Shown here: one piece after another, positions 12,101 through 19,989 of the stretch
Layout of the letters: the number at the start of each line of letters is the position of its first letter
Numbering within the stretch: the stretch's first letter is position 1
NCBI RefSeq assembly: GCF_023856365.1
Contig: NC_064542.1
Span: 17,460,863-17,524,862, forward strand
Origin: Brienomyrus brachyistius
Lineage: Eukaryota; Chordata; Actinopteri; Osteoglossiformes; Mormyridae
Length of the DNA: 64,000 bases
Direction of reading: 5' to 3'
Translations under genes and position numbers: made by a program
Notes under the pieces: model-generated
The model's database searches: none
Told to the model about the DNA's origin: nothing
The model's input: the letters and a program-made list of their open reading frames with translations, nothing else

Positions 12101-15100
12101 TCCAACTCTACCCACCTGCTTAGTTCTGTTCCAGTTCCTGTACCCCTGAATCCCATCCCCAAGGAAGTCTCTGATCCCCCGGACCCGGCTCCCGTGCCCC
12201 TGATCCCAGTCCTTCGCGGAGGTCCCCATCTAACGAATCATTGATCCTCCTCCCTTAGTAGAGATGGAGGTGGAGCTTGAATGGGACCCTACGGGGATAA
12301 CTCTGACTTCCCCAGTAACTCCTCCACCACCGTCCTAGCATGGAAGATCCTGGCCGGATCCCCGCTGCTCGGTCTTCCGGAAAGGGAGGGGACACCTACA
12401 TTGGGGTCTGGTCCCGCCCGGTCTGCCCCTTTGCTCGTCTTTGGTCCCCCTGGCTGCAGCTCGGTAGTCGCCTGCGGTCCCCCTTCACCTTCGGTTCCGC
12501 CAGCAGCACCTTGTTGGCCGGCTGAGTTCCTGCCTCCGACGCCTCGTCGGTTGACTGTGGGTCCCCCGTCGTTGACTCATCAGTCACCTGCGCCTTTGCC
12601 TACAGCGGCTTCTATTCCCGTGTCCTTGTAATCAGAAGGTCGCAGGTTCGAACCCAGCCTCAGCACATCTGCAGGTCCTTCAGCAAGACCCTTAACCCCC
12701 TGCTCCCTGGGCGCCGCTACGGATGGCAGCCCTTCGCGGTCAACTTACTCCACAAAGAGCAAGTTGAGGGAGGTGTAAAGATAATTTCCCTACAGGGGAT
12801 CAATAAAGTATCAATTCAATTCAATTCCATTCCACCCGTGTCCCCTTCATCTCCCTCCTTATCCCGTCCGCCAGTCCCTCCGTCTTCCTCCTCGCCCCCT
12901 TTGACGTTCCCTCAAGCTCCTCCCCGCTCTCACCGAGGGTCCCTCCTGTTCCGGCCTCGCGGTCGCCTGCTGCCCCTGTGGCTTCTGTCCCTTGCCAGTC
13001 AGGGTTCCGTCCAGCTCTCCGTTACCTCCCGCCCTTTGCCTACCTTTGTGCCCCCTGTGTTTGCTCCCTCCTTCTTTTCAAAACGGCAATTGTCGGAAAT
13101 ATAAACGTTTTTAAAATTAGGTTAAATCAGCAAAAAAGTAAACCATGTTACCTTTCTTTGTTTTACCTGCATCGGGGGTTTGTAGTGCCCCCCTCACCTG
13201 AAGATCACTATTCGCATTTTAAATAGCTGCATTTCCGGGTATCCAAATCGCACTCGCATGGTAATTAGATGAACAACGCAACAGTGAAACACGATCCAGA
13301 TACATCCCCATCAGCGCTATAAAGGGGGGGGGGGGGGGGGGGGCTGGTCAGGTGTGAATGGCTCATGTATATACAGGAAAGTTGCTACATATTCAGTGAA
13401 AGGAGCCAGAAATAGTGACATGAGTTCGGTTTTTCTTATTTATTTATCCAACTGAATGTTGCAACTAGACAATTTAATCATCTTCATCTACCCAAGACTT
13501 TAATGATCTGATATCTGGGATCAAAACAAACTGGCACCATTGCTTACTATGTACTTTTATAATGTTTCTGCAAGTGTTCCAAACTGTATTTTGCAATGTC
13601 TATACTTTGATGTCAAATTACAAACTTCACATAATTCTGACATATTTACAAAGTACACTTAGATGAGTTTAATGCCAAAACCAAATATATAAGAAATAAT
13701 GTATTTGCTATGAATTAAGTTTATAATATTGAATGAAATGTGTGACCATGCCCCAGTCAGTGAAAGTGTGTTCCCTACCCCTAGACCAAGGCTAAGTCTG
13801 TGTTAGGTATGTTTTCCCCAATCCGGTCATTAACATTGCTGTGTTTTGGAGTGTGTTACCCTGCAATAAATCCCGTTTATTCGTATCCGCAGCTCCCTTC
13901 TCCCTTCCCTGTTCCCTACATGACATCTACTTATAAGAAATCTACTTACTTTGAATTATTATTTTTTTTCCAATATCATGCAGCTCTAGTATATTATAGC
14001 AAATATTTTTCTATTTGTTGTCATGCCATGCAGATCATCTTCTGGTTCTTCTGACCAAATTGGAATTGAAGCTTTTGTCTCTGCATTCATCCGCACATAC
14101 ATTATTATTATATATTTTTTTTACTTTCTTAATCACTCTTTACTGAGTTTGTAACATTTTTAAGACTACAGTTGTATTACGTTTCAGAGGCAGGCTATTT
14201 GCATAACCTGTTGACAAAGAAAGCATTTCAAGTCCCACTGCAAAGTACTGAAGTACCAAAAAAGTACCCCAGCTGATTTGGTACTTTAGGTACTGGAACT
14301 TTTGGTACTGACACTCCACCAGAAATCAATGGAAATGGAAAGTACCGAAAGTACAGTACCAAAAAATATGGTACCTGGTGCAGTGGAAAACCTGCCTAAG
14401 GCCATTGTCAATGTGGAATTCTTGAATGACGCTACACTGTCACGTTGGCCAGACACTGAGCCAGCAAAAAGCACCAAGCCATGTGTTCTCCATCGTGTTT
14501 TACAGTTGGCATTTTCTGTATTTTTCCAATTATGGCACTTCTCATCGTGACTAAATAATTGTACCTTTGCCTCATCTAACCACAGCACACCCAGTAGCCT
14601 TTTCTTCAACTAGATGGGGTCTGGAAAACTTCAGGCATGCATTTAAATTCTTTTTTAATAACAGATGCTCCCTCCTATCTTGACCTGCCATGTAAGCACA
14701 TTTTTGCCTCCTTCTGACAGTTGACTCATGCATGTTAACAACTGACTGCATCCTCTAATCATTTGCATCTGCTTTGATGCACACGGTTTAAATTTTAGGA
14801 ATCTGATGCAATTAAATCAGGGTTGCATTTCTGTTGATTTTTAATTTAGCAAATGATTGCTAATTTTCAGTGCTGTTTGTTAAATTACATCACCTTTATT
14901 TACAAATTTTGTTAAATTAAAATGACAGATCTGTACGGCCCAATATGTTTAAAAAGAGAAAACGTCTCATGGGGTATAGCCATGCGTCTGGAGGCTGGAG
15001 CATTAGCAGATGAAGCTCCGAATGAATCTGAACGAGCCCTGAATGATTTGTTTAACTCAGATTTTTTTGACAGTGACGTTTGTCAGATAAATCAGAAACA

Positions 15101-18100
15101 TCAGTAAAATGAGTTTGCTCAGATACTACAATCTCACCCTCCTCACCTTCTTAACATGCATGCCCATATAGTAATTATTCTGTAACCCTCATTAAATAGT
15201 AGTGAGAAACCTTCTGTACTGAGACCCTGGCCTAAGATGCTCTATTTGGATTTATGTGTGCTTAATAATTACTGATGTGTTCTATACCTCCCTCTTTTTT
15301 ATATAATGAAAACATTACAGACTGTAATTTGGCTTATAACTGGATGCGCAGCATATGCTTAAAACATTCCAACCTGGTTCCCATGCCAGACAGTGAGGCT
15401 GCCTTAAACAGCGCTGTAAATAATCAGTTGGTATGTGCCAAAGTAGAAAATGCAATGATAACTATGCTGTTAGATCAAGGTGTGGCTAATGGCTCGACCT
15501 TATGTTCCATGGGCTTAAGGATGAGCACTACCACGGCATTCACTGTAAAACAGAAATCACATACAGATAATTCCTATTACATAGAAACATCTTATATTTG
15601 ACTACTCAATATACTTTATATAACTCAGTGAGCATGGAGCTATGGCTATGTAAAATCTATGAAGATTTCTTACAGTTAGAGATTGACAAGGAATGTATGC
15701 ATAAAGGCACAGTGGATTATCACAATGACTTTGCCTCAGGGAATATGACACCAGCCTGTGAGTACGAAGAACTTCCCAGAAAGAAAGTAGCACGAACAAA
15801 CAGAGGCTCACTGCCACGACCAGGAGAGCAAGGCAGTGCTGCACTTCTTAGAAAATGTAAATAGAGAGCTGCTGCTGTTATTGTCCATCAGAGTGATAGT
15901 CCTGAATTGGAGAATGTCTCATAAATAGAAACATCGCAAACATGTTCTACATGTTGCTTGTCAAACACAAGAGTTATTTTTGAACAAGAGCTCCAAAAAT
16001 AAAAAGAACATACTTACATAATAGAGTCATATATAGAAATTTTTGTGATTAAAAAAAGTTCACAGTATTGAGACGGAAAGTGACCCCCACATATCTTAAA
16101 AATAAAAAATATGTACATATGCTTTATATTTATTTATACCACGGCTTTGGTAAATACTACTTTCTTATTGGTTCAAAGATGCCACATGGATGGTCGCTAT
16201 TGTCATGTAACCACATAGGTAGTTCCGGTAGTCTAGGAAGATTTCTATATTAATGTCATTTCATATTTTACTAAATATCTAAATATGTAAATATAAGTAC
16301 CCGTGTGACTTTTTACTCATAAATAAGCAGCCATCCTCAGTATAATTTTCCTTGGTTTTCAAAACACAAGCGCCTGTCTGTTGACGGTTTCTATGGTAAC
16401 TTAACGAGCTCGAGCTTGCTGCTTCCAGTGACTAGCCTGACAGACGTTCCACCCTTACAGGTGCTGTATTTTTAAGAGCTCACTGGAACATTATTACACA
16501 CTAACTGAAATAATTTTCTTCTGAAAAATTAACTGCTACTGCTTTTTTCGATTGTTATTTTTTTTTGTCCAGTAGCTCTGGTATAAGCTGGATAATTCCG
16601 AAGTCGAGCTGCATTACACCAAGCTGTCGTTGATTATTTTTGTGTAACTGCACACCTCATCATGGCTTATCCCCCACATATACTGTAAATACACAAATAC
16701 ATGGATGATGCGTAAGTATGTGAATGTCAGCATAGGACAGGGCACTTTGAATGGTGCTAGAGTATCACGTGAGTGTGAATGTGCCAGGACAGTGTGTGTC
16801 TGTGCCGGTTGCACACTCACTGGAGTCCTCCTCGCGGATGATGTACTGCCTGACGACAGACGGAGCACTGTCATCTGTCAGACGCACGCACAGCACTTTG
16901 TGGGACAGCAGGGACTTGCACACCAGAAATGCCTGCAGTGATGGCGGAGGGAGGGGTCAGCACAGAGAGTGTCACCACACCGCTAATGAAATGCCGAGCG
17001 GCTCACCACCACCCTTTCAGAGGCTACTGACAGAGTACGAAAAACACCAGGAAAACAGACGGAAGAAGAGCAAACGGGCCCAATGCAGGGTCATTCCATT
17101 TTGGCCAGACTGATTAAGAGTTAGTGAGCACGAAAGCTGAAGAGGTCACACTGCGGCCTCACGGGTTTGGGTCTCAGCACGGTACACTGCTTGCACTGGT
17201 TTCTCCTCACTGGCATCAGACATACTCACTGTGCCATGTGATTCTTGGCATGCACTCCCTGCTTTAGGTCAGTGGTTCTTGCAAAAGGATTGATAAACAA
17301 TTCATCTGCCATCTGAAGTTTGTACACCTAAACATCTTTAATGCACTAGAGCAAGCTTTATTTTTTTTTACATAAACACATACACCCCATTATTGGACTA
17401 AAATCACTCCAGCAGCCTAACTCACTAATACCGATATTTCATATGGGGAGAACTATTATTTGCATAATTCATTACAATTCCACAAAAGAAACCCCAATCA
17501 ATCTCCACAAAATAGCCATAATACTCAAACGATACCAATTTCACCTGATAAACGTATTCAAAACCTATCCATTGATCTTCTATCTTGTCCTATGCAGGGC
17601 TGCAGGGGTCTGGACCCTTCCCAGGAAGCTACAGGCACAAGGCAGGGAATAACCCTGGAATAACCCAACACATGGCACACTCACACACCATTCACACCTC
17701 AGGATGCCTTTGAACTGTGGCGGGAAACCAGAGCACCCAGAGGAAACCCCACAACACCCTGGGGAGACCATGCAAACTCCACACACAAGGAGCCATGGCG
17801 GAGATGACCACTGCACCACCGTGTCACCCCACTGTGTGATGGCTGGCAAGGACAGAGGAGGCAGACCGCGTAATGCGTAGCGAACAGGTTTAATCAGTAA
17901 TTCTGGAATTAACACAGCCAAAGTGGAAATCCAAAATCATAGTCGGAGGGCAGGCAAGAGGTCGGAGTCCGGGAGAGTCAATCCTACGAGGAGAGATGGG
18001 ACAGGACGACGATGGGAAAGGAGGAACGAAGCGGATGGGGTAGCAGGGCAGGACGGAGCAGGCAGGCAGGATGGACAGGAGAAGGCAGGTCGATGGAGCA

Positions 18101-19989
18101 GGCGTGACGGGCAGGGTAGGCAGGACAGCAGGTAGGGCAATCGGGGAGACCAAAAGACAGAGAATCGCTTGGTAAGGCACATTGGAGATGATGATAAGAA
18201 TACTTCGCACTGAGCCTCTGGGCTCTGCAGCTTAAGAAGTGGAGCGATTAGCCGACAATTGTCTGCAGGTGCTTGGTCCCACCTGTGTGGGGACCAAGAC
18301 GCACTGTCTAATTACCAAACAGTTAATGAAATAATAAACATTGATTTTTTTGTTTATATGCAGTCATTGCTTTATATTTTACAGCAATAGCAATAAATGT
18401 CACATTTATGAAGAAAACACAAGAATAACTACAACAAAAGCTGGGAATTTGCACTTAAATTTGGAATATTTCTCAGATGCACTTCGGCTGAACTCAGACA
18501 GCACTGCCTGGGTCAGGACTTATTCACTCAGATTACAAATATTTACATTTATACACCGATCAACCATAACATTAAAACCCCCCTGCCTAATATTGTGTAG
18601 GTCCCACTTGTGCCAGCTCTGAAGGTGCCCTGTGGTATCTACCACCAAGATGTTAGCAACAGATGTTAGCAACGTTCTGTAAGTTGCAGGCTGGGGCCTC
18701 CATGGATTGGACTTGTCTGTCCAGCACATCCCACAGAAGTTTGATCAGACTGAGGAGTGCACGCTGATTGTGCATTACCACACCCCCCACTCAATGGACC
18801 AACTCAGGGATGAGAACCTGAGTGCAGCCATGGGGCAGGTAATACAAAGTTTTTCCTGGTGACTGGTGTGCCAGTCCTGCCAGCAACCCCCAAATTTCCC
18901 CAAGAAGTTGGAGAACCTGCTTTCAGGGCTGTATGTAATTAACACCATACCCAGGATGAAGCCATGTTAAGGGCCTGGCTCAAGGACCCAACTAAGAAGA
19001 ACAACTCCAGGCAACCACGGGATTCAAACCGGCAACCATCCAATCGTCGGCACACATCCCTAACTTCAGAGCCACCACTCTGCACTGTTAGGGTCTGGGG
19101 TCTGGGGAATTTGGAAGACAAGTCAACATCTTGAGCGCTTTTTCATGTTCCTCAAACCATTTCTGAATAATCTCTGCAATGTGGCAGGGAACATTATCCT
19201 GCTGAAAGAGGCCACTGCCATCAGGGTGTAGTTGACCTGCAACAATGTTTCAGTAGGTGATATGTGTCAAAGTAACATCCACATGAATGCCAGGACCCAA
19301 GGTTTCCTAGCCGAACACCACCCAGGGCATCACACTGTCTCCGCCGGCTTGTCTTCTTCCCATTGTGCATCCTGGCGGAATCTCCTCTTCAGGTAAACAA
19401 TGCACACGCACCCAGCTGTCCACATTATGTAACACAAAACATGACTCATCAGACCAGGCCACCTTCTTCCATTGCTCTATGGTTCTGATCTGACCCAGTC
19501 ATCTTGCCATTACAATTTGGCTCGTCATAAAAGTCACTCAGTTCCTTACGTTTGTCCATTTTTCCTGCTTCCATTACATCCCTTTCATAATATATAAAGG
19601 CACCTGTCACAGGTCCCATTGTAACAAGATAATGAATGTTGCCCAGTTCACCTGTCAGTGGTTTTAATGTTATGGCTGATCGATGTCCATACAACTCATT
19701 TCTGTGGAAACTCAAATATCAGGGTATAGGTGATATCTGCTCTGCATACACATTTCACATGTGTATGTAGAGCATGTTTGAAAGTACATTTACAGTGTAA
19801 AGTGCATGCATTTGTGGTGTGTGGTTGTGCGTCTCCAGCTCCTACCCCAGGGGGCTCTCTCTGCAGGATCTGCAAGGTGGCGTCGTGGTTGAGGGACAGC
19901 TGTAGCCAAACAGGGTGAGTGAGGAGCAGACGGTCCAGGACACTGACGCTCCTGAAGCCCCGGAGCGGACACACAGACGGGACCTGCAT
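1..19989 (-). CDS. rin1: rin1-like Ras and Rab interactor, ten exons, 3' end beyond window
   Basis: RIN proteins bind activated Ras and receptor tyrosine kinases and act as VPS9-type exchange factors for Rab5 on early endosomes. Ten minus-strand exons join in phase: 19989-19846, 16932-16821, 5518-5446, 5284-5193, 5091-4676, 4521-4089, 3133-2831, 2462-2331, 1458-1292 and 315-1 (2187 nt, 729 codons, open at the window edge). Domain order is SH2 (HPVWLQLSL ... FSLEGSAISFPDL ... SISHMGIEFWSS), Ser/Pro linker with CFINPLF and KRSLRVRVSTETS, RIN-homology region, VPS9 (AEDFLPALSYVI ... TGEGGYYLTS) and Ras-association domain. The linker is closest to RIN1 as I know the family, and gal3st3 nearby fits the human 11q13 arrangement. 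RIN2 or RIN3 is the alternative. The first recognised exon starts with ATG directly after an AG, so either translation starts there or an N-terminal exon was missed. Oddities: the FLVR Arg is Cys, and three exon borders abut tandem repeats. Confidence 0.9.
933..1291 (-). repeat. 51-bp minisatellite seeded by a rin1 splice donor
   Basis: The plus-strand hexamer actaac (donor gttagt on the minus strand) occurs at 933, 980, 1031, 1082, 1133, 1184, 1235 and 1286. The last is the real donor of the exon ending at 1292. Spacing is exactly 51 bp for the six steps from 980 to 1286 and 47 bp for the first. Units continue with gtccccgacagagagctgtc or a close variant. Because 51 is divisible by 3, chance open frames appear on both strands. 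Confidence 0.95.
1292..1458 (-). CDS. rin1: rin1 exon: end of VPS9 domain and linker
   Basis: This 167-nt exon completes TGEGGYYLTSVYASLCLIQ, supplying the conserved Tyr and Thr of the VPS9 domain, then encodes a Gln/Glu-rich linker (SLREWSQRRNQEAQNQREAQ) that is likely helical. The acceptor is ctttcacag|GAGGG and the donor is AACCAG|gttagt (phase 0). Reading through the donor meets a stop after ten codons. The donor is repeated at exact 51-bp steps in the following intron. Confidence 0.92.
1680..2345 (-). repeat. 48-bp minisatellite spanning a rin1 exon/intron border
   Basis: About 14 units lie with the donor-equivalent point near 1708, 1755, 1803, 1851, 1899, 1947, 1991, 2039, 2087, 2135, 2183, 2231, 2279 and finally 2328, the real donor of the exon ending at 2331. 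Spacing is 48 bp with a few 44, 47 or 49. Each unit reads, in sense, close to acaggggagg|gtaagag then cgctgatcacctgcctg. The last 13 coding bases of the exon match the unit end with one mismatch. Confidence 0.95.
2331..2462 (-). CDS. rin1: rin1 exon: VPS9 catalytic core
   Basis: This exon encodes DQGFGAEDFLPALSYVIVQC, NMPELHIEVEYMMELLEP and TWLTGE. The Asp and Pro of AEDFLP correspond to the catalytic D..P pair known from Rabex-5-type VPS9 domains, so exchange activity is expected to be kept. The acceptor is tccctctgcag|ACCAG; the donor is GGGGAGG|gtaaga. That donor and the last coding bases are repeated many times in the adjoining intron. Confidence 0.93.
2831..3133 (-). CDS. rin1: rin1 exon: helical bundle preceding VPS9 core
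   Basis: This 303-nt exon encodes LALEKAMFGCVLKPLKAQLD through ERARQKLLLMQRAYSPIDKV and LLLLQVCKSVYKAMGNS, the helical bundle that leads into the VPS9 core in all RIN proteins. The donor is AATTCAG|gtgagt. The acceptor is unusual: the tract before ggtggcag|AC is a pure (GT)n microsatellite on the transcribed sense strand. Confidence 0.93.
3144..3176. repeat. (CA)n microsatellite at the rin1 3' splice site
   Basis: An uninterrupted CA run of about 33 bp starts 11 bp from the acceptor of the exon at 3133. In the sense orientation this is (TG)n followed by tttggtggcag, so the pyrimidine tract is replaced by alternating TG. Confidence 0.95.
3180..4088. other. rin1 intron sequence, no gene
   Basis: This intron part holds scattered short CA-rich stretches (3260-3280 and 3440-3460) and otherwise unremarkable sequence. 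No transposon ends or coding exons were recognised. Confidence 0.6.
4089..4521 (-). CDS. rin1: rin1 exon: RIN-homology (RH) region
   Basis: This 433-nt exon encodes a Ser-rich stretch (APSLSELDSSSSFSSLEEAE) and then the helical RIN-homology region, including APEKRVAQLVEELSRDRRSA, FGSLVQDFLRRHQEEL and LLQGLRLFLSQAKGFLL, ending at ETLVPENEK. In the family the RH region packs against VPS9 and binds activated Rab5. The acceptor is gtgttccccag|GGTGC and the donor is GAGAAAG|gtacag (phase 1). Confidence 0.92.
4676..5091 (-). CDS. rin1: rin1 exon: Ser/Pro-rich linker
   Basis: This 416-nt exon starts with EFWSSHLNN, then carries the RIN hallmark ALCFINPLFLQEPPS and the basic stretch KRHRFKRSLRVRVSTETS, followed by Ser/Pro/Thr-rich low-complexity sequence suited to SH3 or 14-3-3 contacts. 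Near its end, acidic residues precede DDYQIP, a YxxP motif of the kind phosphorylated by Abl kinases and bound by Abl/Crk SH2 domains; this role is inferred. The acceptor is tctctgcag|AGTTC and the donor is ACTGCG|gtaagg (phase 0). Confidence 0.92.
5193..5284 (-). CDS. rin1: rin1 exon: end of SH2 domain
   Basis: This 92-nt exon encodes DVLPFPLELPEAIAKASSHG and then QLESISHMGI, ending the SH2 domain. The acceptor is ctgttccag|GGACG and the donor is GATAG|gtatat. Flanking introns are only 161 nt and 101 nt, so this part of the gene is compact. Confidence 0.92.
5446..5518 (-). CDS. rin1: rin1 exon: SH2 domain C-terminal part
   Basis: This 73-nt exon encodes FSLEGSAISFPDLCRLVAFY then CISR, highly typical of RIN SH2 domains. 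The acceptor is cttcccacag|CTTTC and the donor is AGCCG|gtaagc. It is separated from the preceding SH2 exon by an 11.3-kb repeat-filled intron (5519-16820). Confidence 0.92.
5519..6700. other. rin1 intron, AT-rich, nothing recognised
   Basis: This is the donor-proximal part of the 11.3-kb SH2 intron. It is AT-rich without convincing coding potential or transposon ends. A slightly GC-richer stretch at about 6400-6610 was not identified. Confidence 0.5.
6703..6937. repeat. 55-bp tandem repeat
   Basis: The string ctcgatacttgtgtc recurs at 6703, 6758, 6813, 6868 and 6923, exactly 55 bp apart. Units contain cgccttggccctgttgcaca. The central copies look identical and the first differs at a few sites, which points to a recent expansion. 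Confidence 0.95.
7035..7165 (-). mobile_element. tRNA-derived SINE fragment
   Basis: The reverse strand reads gatgcagtggttagcactgt and then gggttcgagtctcc, a tRNA-like A box and B box, followed by catgtgtgtggagtttgcat. This is the head of the widespread fish SINE (DANA/Mermaid-like) also present at 10026 and 56977. The tail is missing. Confidence 0.8.
7259..7742 (+). repeat. left arm of a 0.5-kb inverted repeat
   Basis: The segment from agtacatagtaagcaatggt to gttttgaaaagaag is present in inverted orientation at 13069-13556. Similarity is high along the whole length with scattered substitutions. A homopolymer at the matching place is C15 here (about 7471-7485) and about G22 in the other arm. 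The arms are about 5.3 kb apart. Confidence 0.9.
8040..8270 (-). mobile_element. possible Tc1-like transposase fragment
   Basis: The reverse strand encodes GIIMWGAVSKIHWLEVGSI, resembling the part of Tc1 transposases that reads VMVWGAIS. Stops and frame breaks surround it. No terminal repeats were recognised, so the assignment is tentative. Confidence 0.4.
8351..8884. mobile_element. deleted Tc1/mariner element with terminal inverted repeats
   Basis: The left end acagccatggaaaaaattaa gaga and the right end tctcttaatttttccgcggc tgta are inverted repeats of a familiar fish Tc1 family. At about 530 bp it is too short to carry a full transposase and is an internally deleted copy. Confidence 0.8.
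8885..10025. other. rin1 intron, unassigned
   Basis: AT-rich intron sequence. No exon, RNA gene or transposon end could be supported. A TAAGATGGCAGAC-like stretch near 9214 is not enough to assign anything. Confidence 0.5.
10026..10362 (+). mobile_element. tRNA-derived SINE (DANA/Mermaid-like)
   Basis: An A box (cacagtggttagcactgtc) and B box (gggtttgagtct) lie about 45 bp apart and are followed by the conserved body ggagtttgcatgttatccc, then a 3' tail ending in the ggatggatgg repeat. It is close to full length, on the plus strand. Confidence 0.85.
10532..10981 (-). mobile_element. deleted Tc1-like transposon
   Basis: The left end contains tagtttggggtcacttagaa and the right end is the inverse, ttctaagtgaccacaaactt followed by ttgaatgtagtgta. 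Between them the minus strand encodes QSILVLSNEGYSMREIARKL, the N-terminal helix-turn-helix of Tc1 transposases. At about 450 bp it is an internally deleted copy. Confidence 0.88.
11411..12617 (+). other. GC-rich proline-coding block, possible retroelement gag relic
   Basis: This block is markedly richer in G+C than its surroundings. The plus strand carries degenerate repeats encoding Val-Pro-Ala/Pro-Val-Pro patterns (11868-12149, e.g. VPPGVPAPSIPAVPPEVPAL) after a stretch reading EEYLRILDPAVFAASPKW. Such Pro-rich low-complexity sequence occurs in fish LTR-element gag regions and spacer parts, but no protease, RT or LTR was recognised here. I do not recognise a gene; open frames on the other strand are probably compositional. 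Confidence 0.4.
12628..12826 (+). mobile_element. SINE, 5'-truncated
   Basis: It starts in the B-box region (gtcgcaggttcgaacccagc), then follows cagcaagacccttaacccc and ends with ggggatcaataaagtatcaa and a short attca-type tail, a common fish SINE 3' end. It interrupts the GC-rich block. Confidence 0.75.
12827..13068 (+). other. continuation of the GC-rich block
   Basis: Pro/Ser-coding GC-rich sequence resumes after the SINE (ccgtccgccagtccctccgt) and stops abruptly where the right arm of the inverted repeat begins at 13069. It looks like one block split by the SINE. Confidence 0.45.
13069..13556 (-). repeat. right arm of the 0.5-kb inverted repeat
   Basis: This is the inverted match of 7259-7742, beginning cttcttttcaaaacggcaat and ending cattgcttactatgtact. 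It includes a run of about 22 G at 13323-13344 where the partner has a C15 run. Confidence 0.9.
13557..14280. other. rin1 intron, unassigned
   Basis: AT-rich sequence without exon signals. From about 14200 it has several gtacttt/aagtacc words in both orientations, part of the possible inverted element ends noted at 11099 and 14375. Confidence 0.5.
14290..14640 (-). mobile_element. Tc1-like transposase fragment
   Basis: The minus strand encodes LWLDEAKVQLFSHDEKCHNW, matching the Tc1 block LWSDETKVELFGHN around the second catalytic Asp. The flanks are degraded and the frame ends quickly. Confidence 0.65.
14922..15864 (+). other. unrecognised cluster of three open frames
   Basis: Three plus-strand open stretches lie close together: 14922-15107 (begins MTDLYGPICLKRENVSWGIA), 15275-15601 and 15598-15864. 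Their composition is less biased than random AT-rich frames, with acidic and hydrophobic alternation in the first two. I do not recognise a family. It could be a decayed transposon ORF or a chance cluster; it lies inside the large rin1 intron, antisense to rin1. Confidence 0.25.
15870..16820. other. rin1 intron, unassigned
   Basis: AT-rich intron next to the donor of the SH2 core exon. No transposon ends or coding sequence could be supported. Confidence 0.5.
16821..16932 (-). CDS. rin1: rin1 exon: SH2 domain core (FLVR strand)
   Basis: This exon encodes AFLVCKSLLSHKVLCVRL followed by TDDSAPSVVRQYIIREED, which is the betaB to betaD part of the SH2 domain. The acceptor is cactgcag|GCA and the donor is CTCCA|gtgagt (phase 1). 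The position of the phosphotyrosine-binding FLVR arginine is TGC (Cys), so the motif reads FLVC. One C-to-T change at a CpG (CGC to TGC) explains it. The rest of the domain looks intact. Confidence 0.88.
17560..17832 (-). mobile_element. tRNA-derived SINE, reverse orientation
   Basis: Reading the minus strand from 17832: gtgacacggtggtgcagtgg, then ctccatggctccttgtgtgt, catgcaaact in inverse and the tail at 17560 (tccattgatcttctat). This is the same SINE family as at 10026, nearly full length but diverged. Confidence 0.8.
17836..18340. other. intron sequence with purine-rich low complexity
   Basis: A stretch rich in ggcaggcagg and gacggagcagg words (17940-18140), without other identifiable structure. 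It resembles LTR-derived sequence common in fish, but no borders were found. Confidence 0.35.
18552..19687 (-). mobile_element. Tc1/mariner-type DNA transposon, degraded
   Basis: Terminal inverted repeats are clear: left accgatcaaccataacatta aaacc at about 18555 and right ggttttaatgttatggctga tcgatgt ending near 19687. The minus strand keeps a transposase start (MDKRKELSDFYDEPNCNGKM, 19564 downward) and later blocks are readable in pieces. A SINE is inserted at about 18930-19085, and the central transposase is deleted. Confidence 0.8.
18926..19086 (-). mobile_element. SINE inserted within the Tc1/mariner element
   Basis: The minus strand reads gcagagtggtggctctgaag, then gccggtttgaatcccgtggt (B-box-like) and gggtccttgagccaggccct. 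It interrupts the transposon between its left end and the resumed gggtctggggaatttggaag at 19090, so it inserted later. Confidence 0.7.
19846..19989 (-). CDS. rin1: rin1 exon: start of SH2 domain
   Basis: This exon reads MQVPSVCPLRGF followed by RSVSVLDRLLLTHPVWLQL and then HDATLQILQREPPG, the opening alpha/beta part of the RIN SH2 domain. The donor is GGG|gtagga. The 5' border is ctgcag|ATG, so the ATG at 19989 is either the true start codon or an internal Met after splicing from an upstream exon. The reading frame stays open upstream of the AG without another ATG. It joins in phase 0 to the exon at 16932. Confidence 0.85.
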
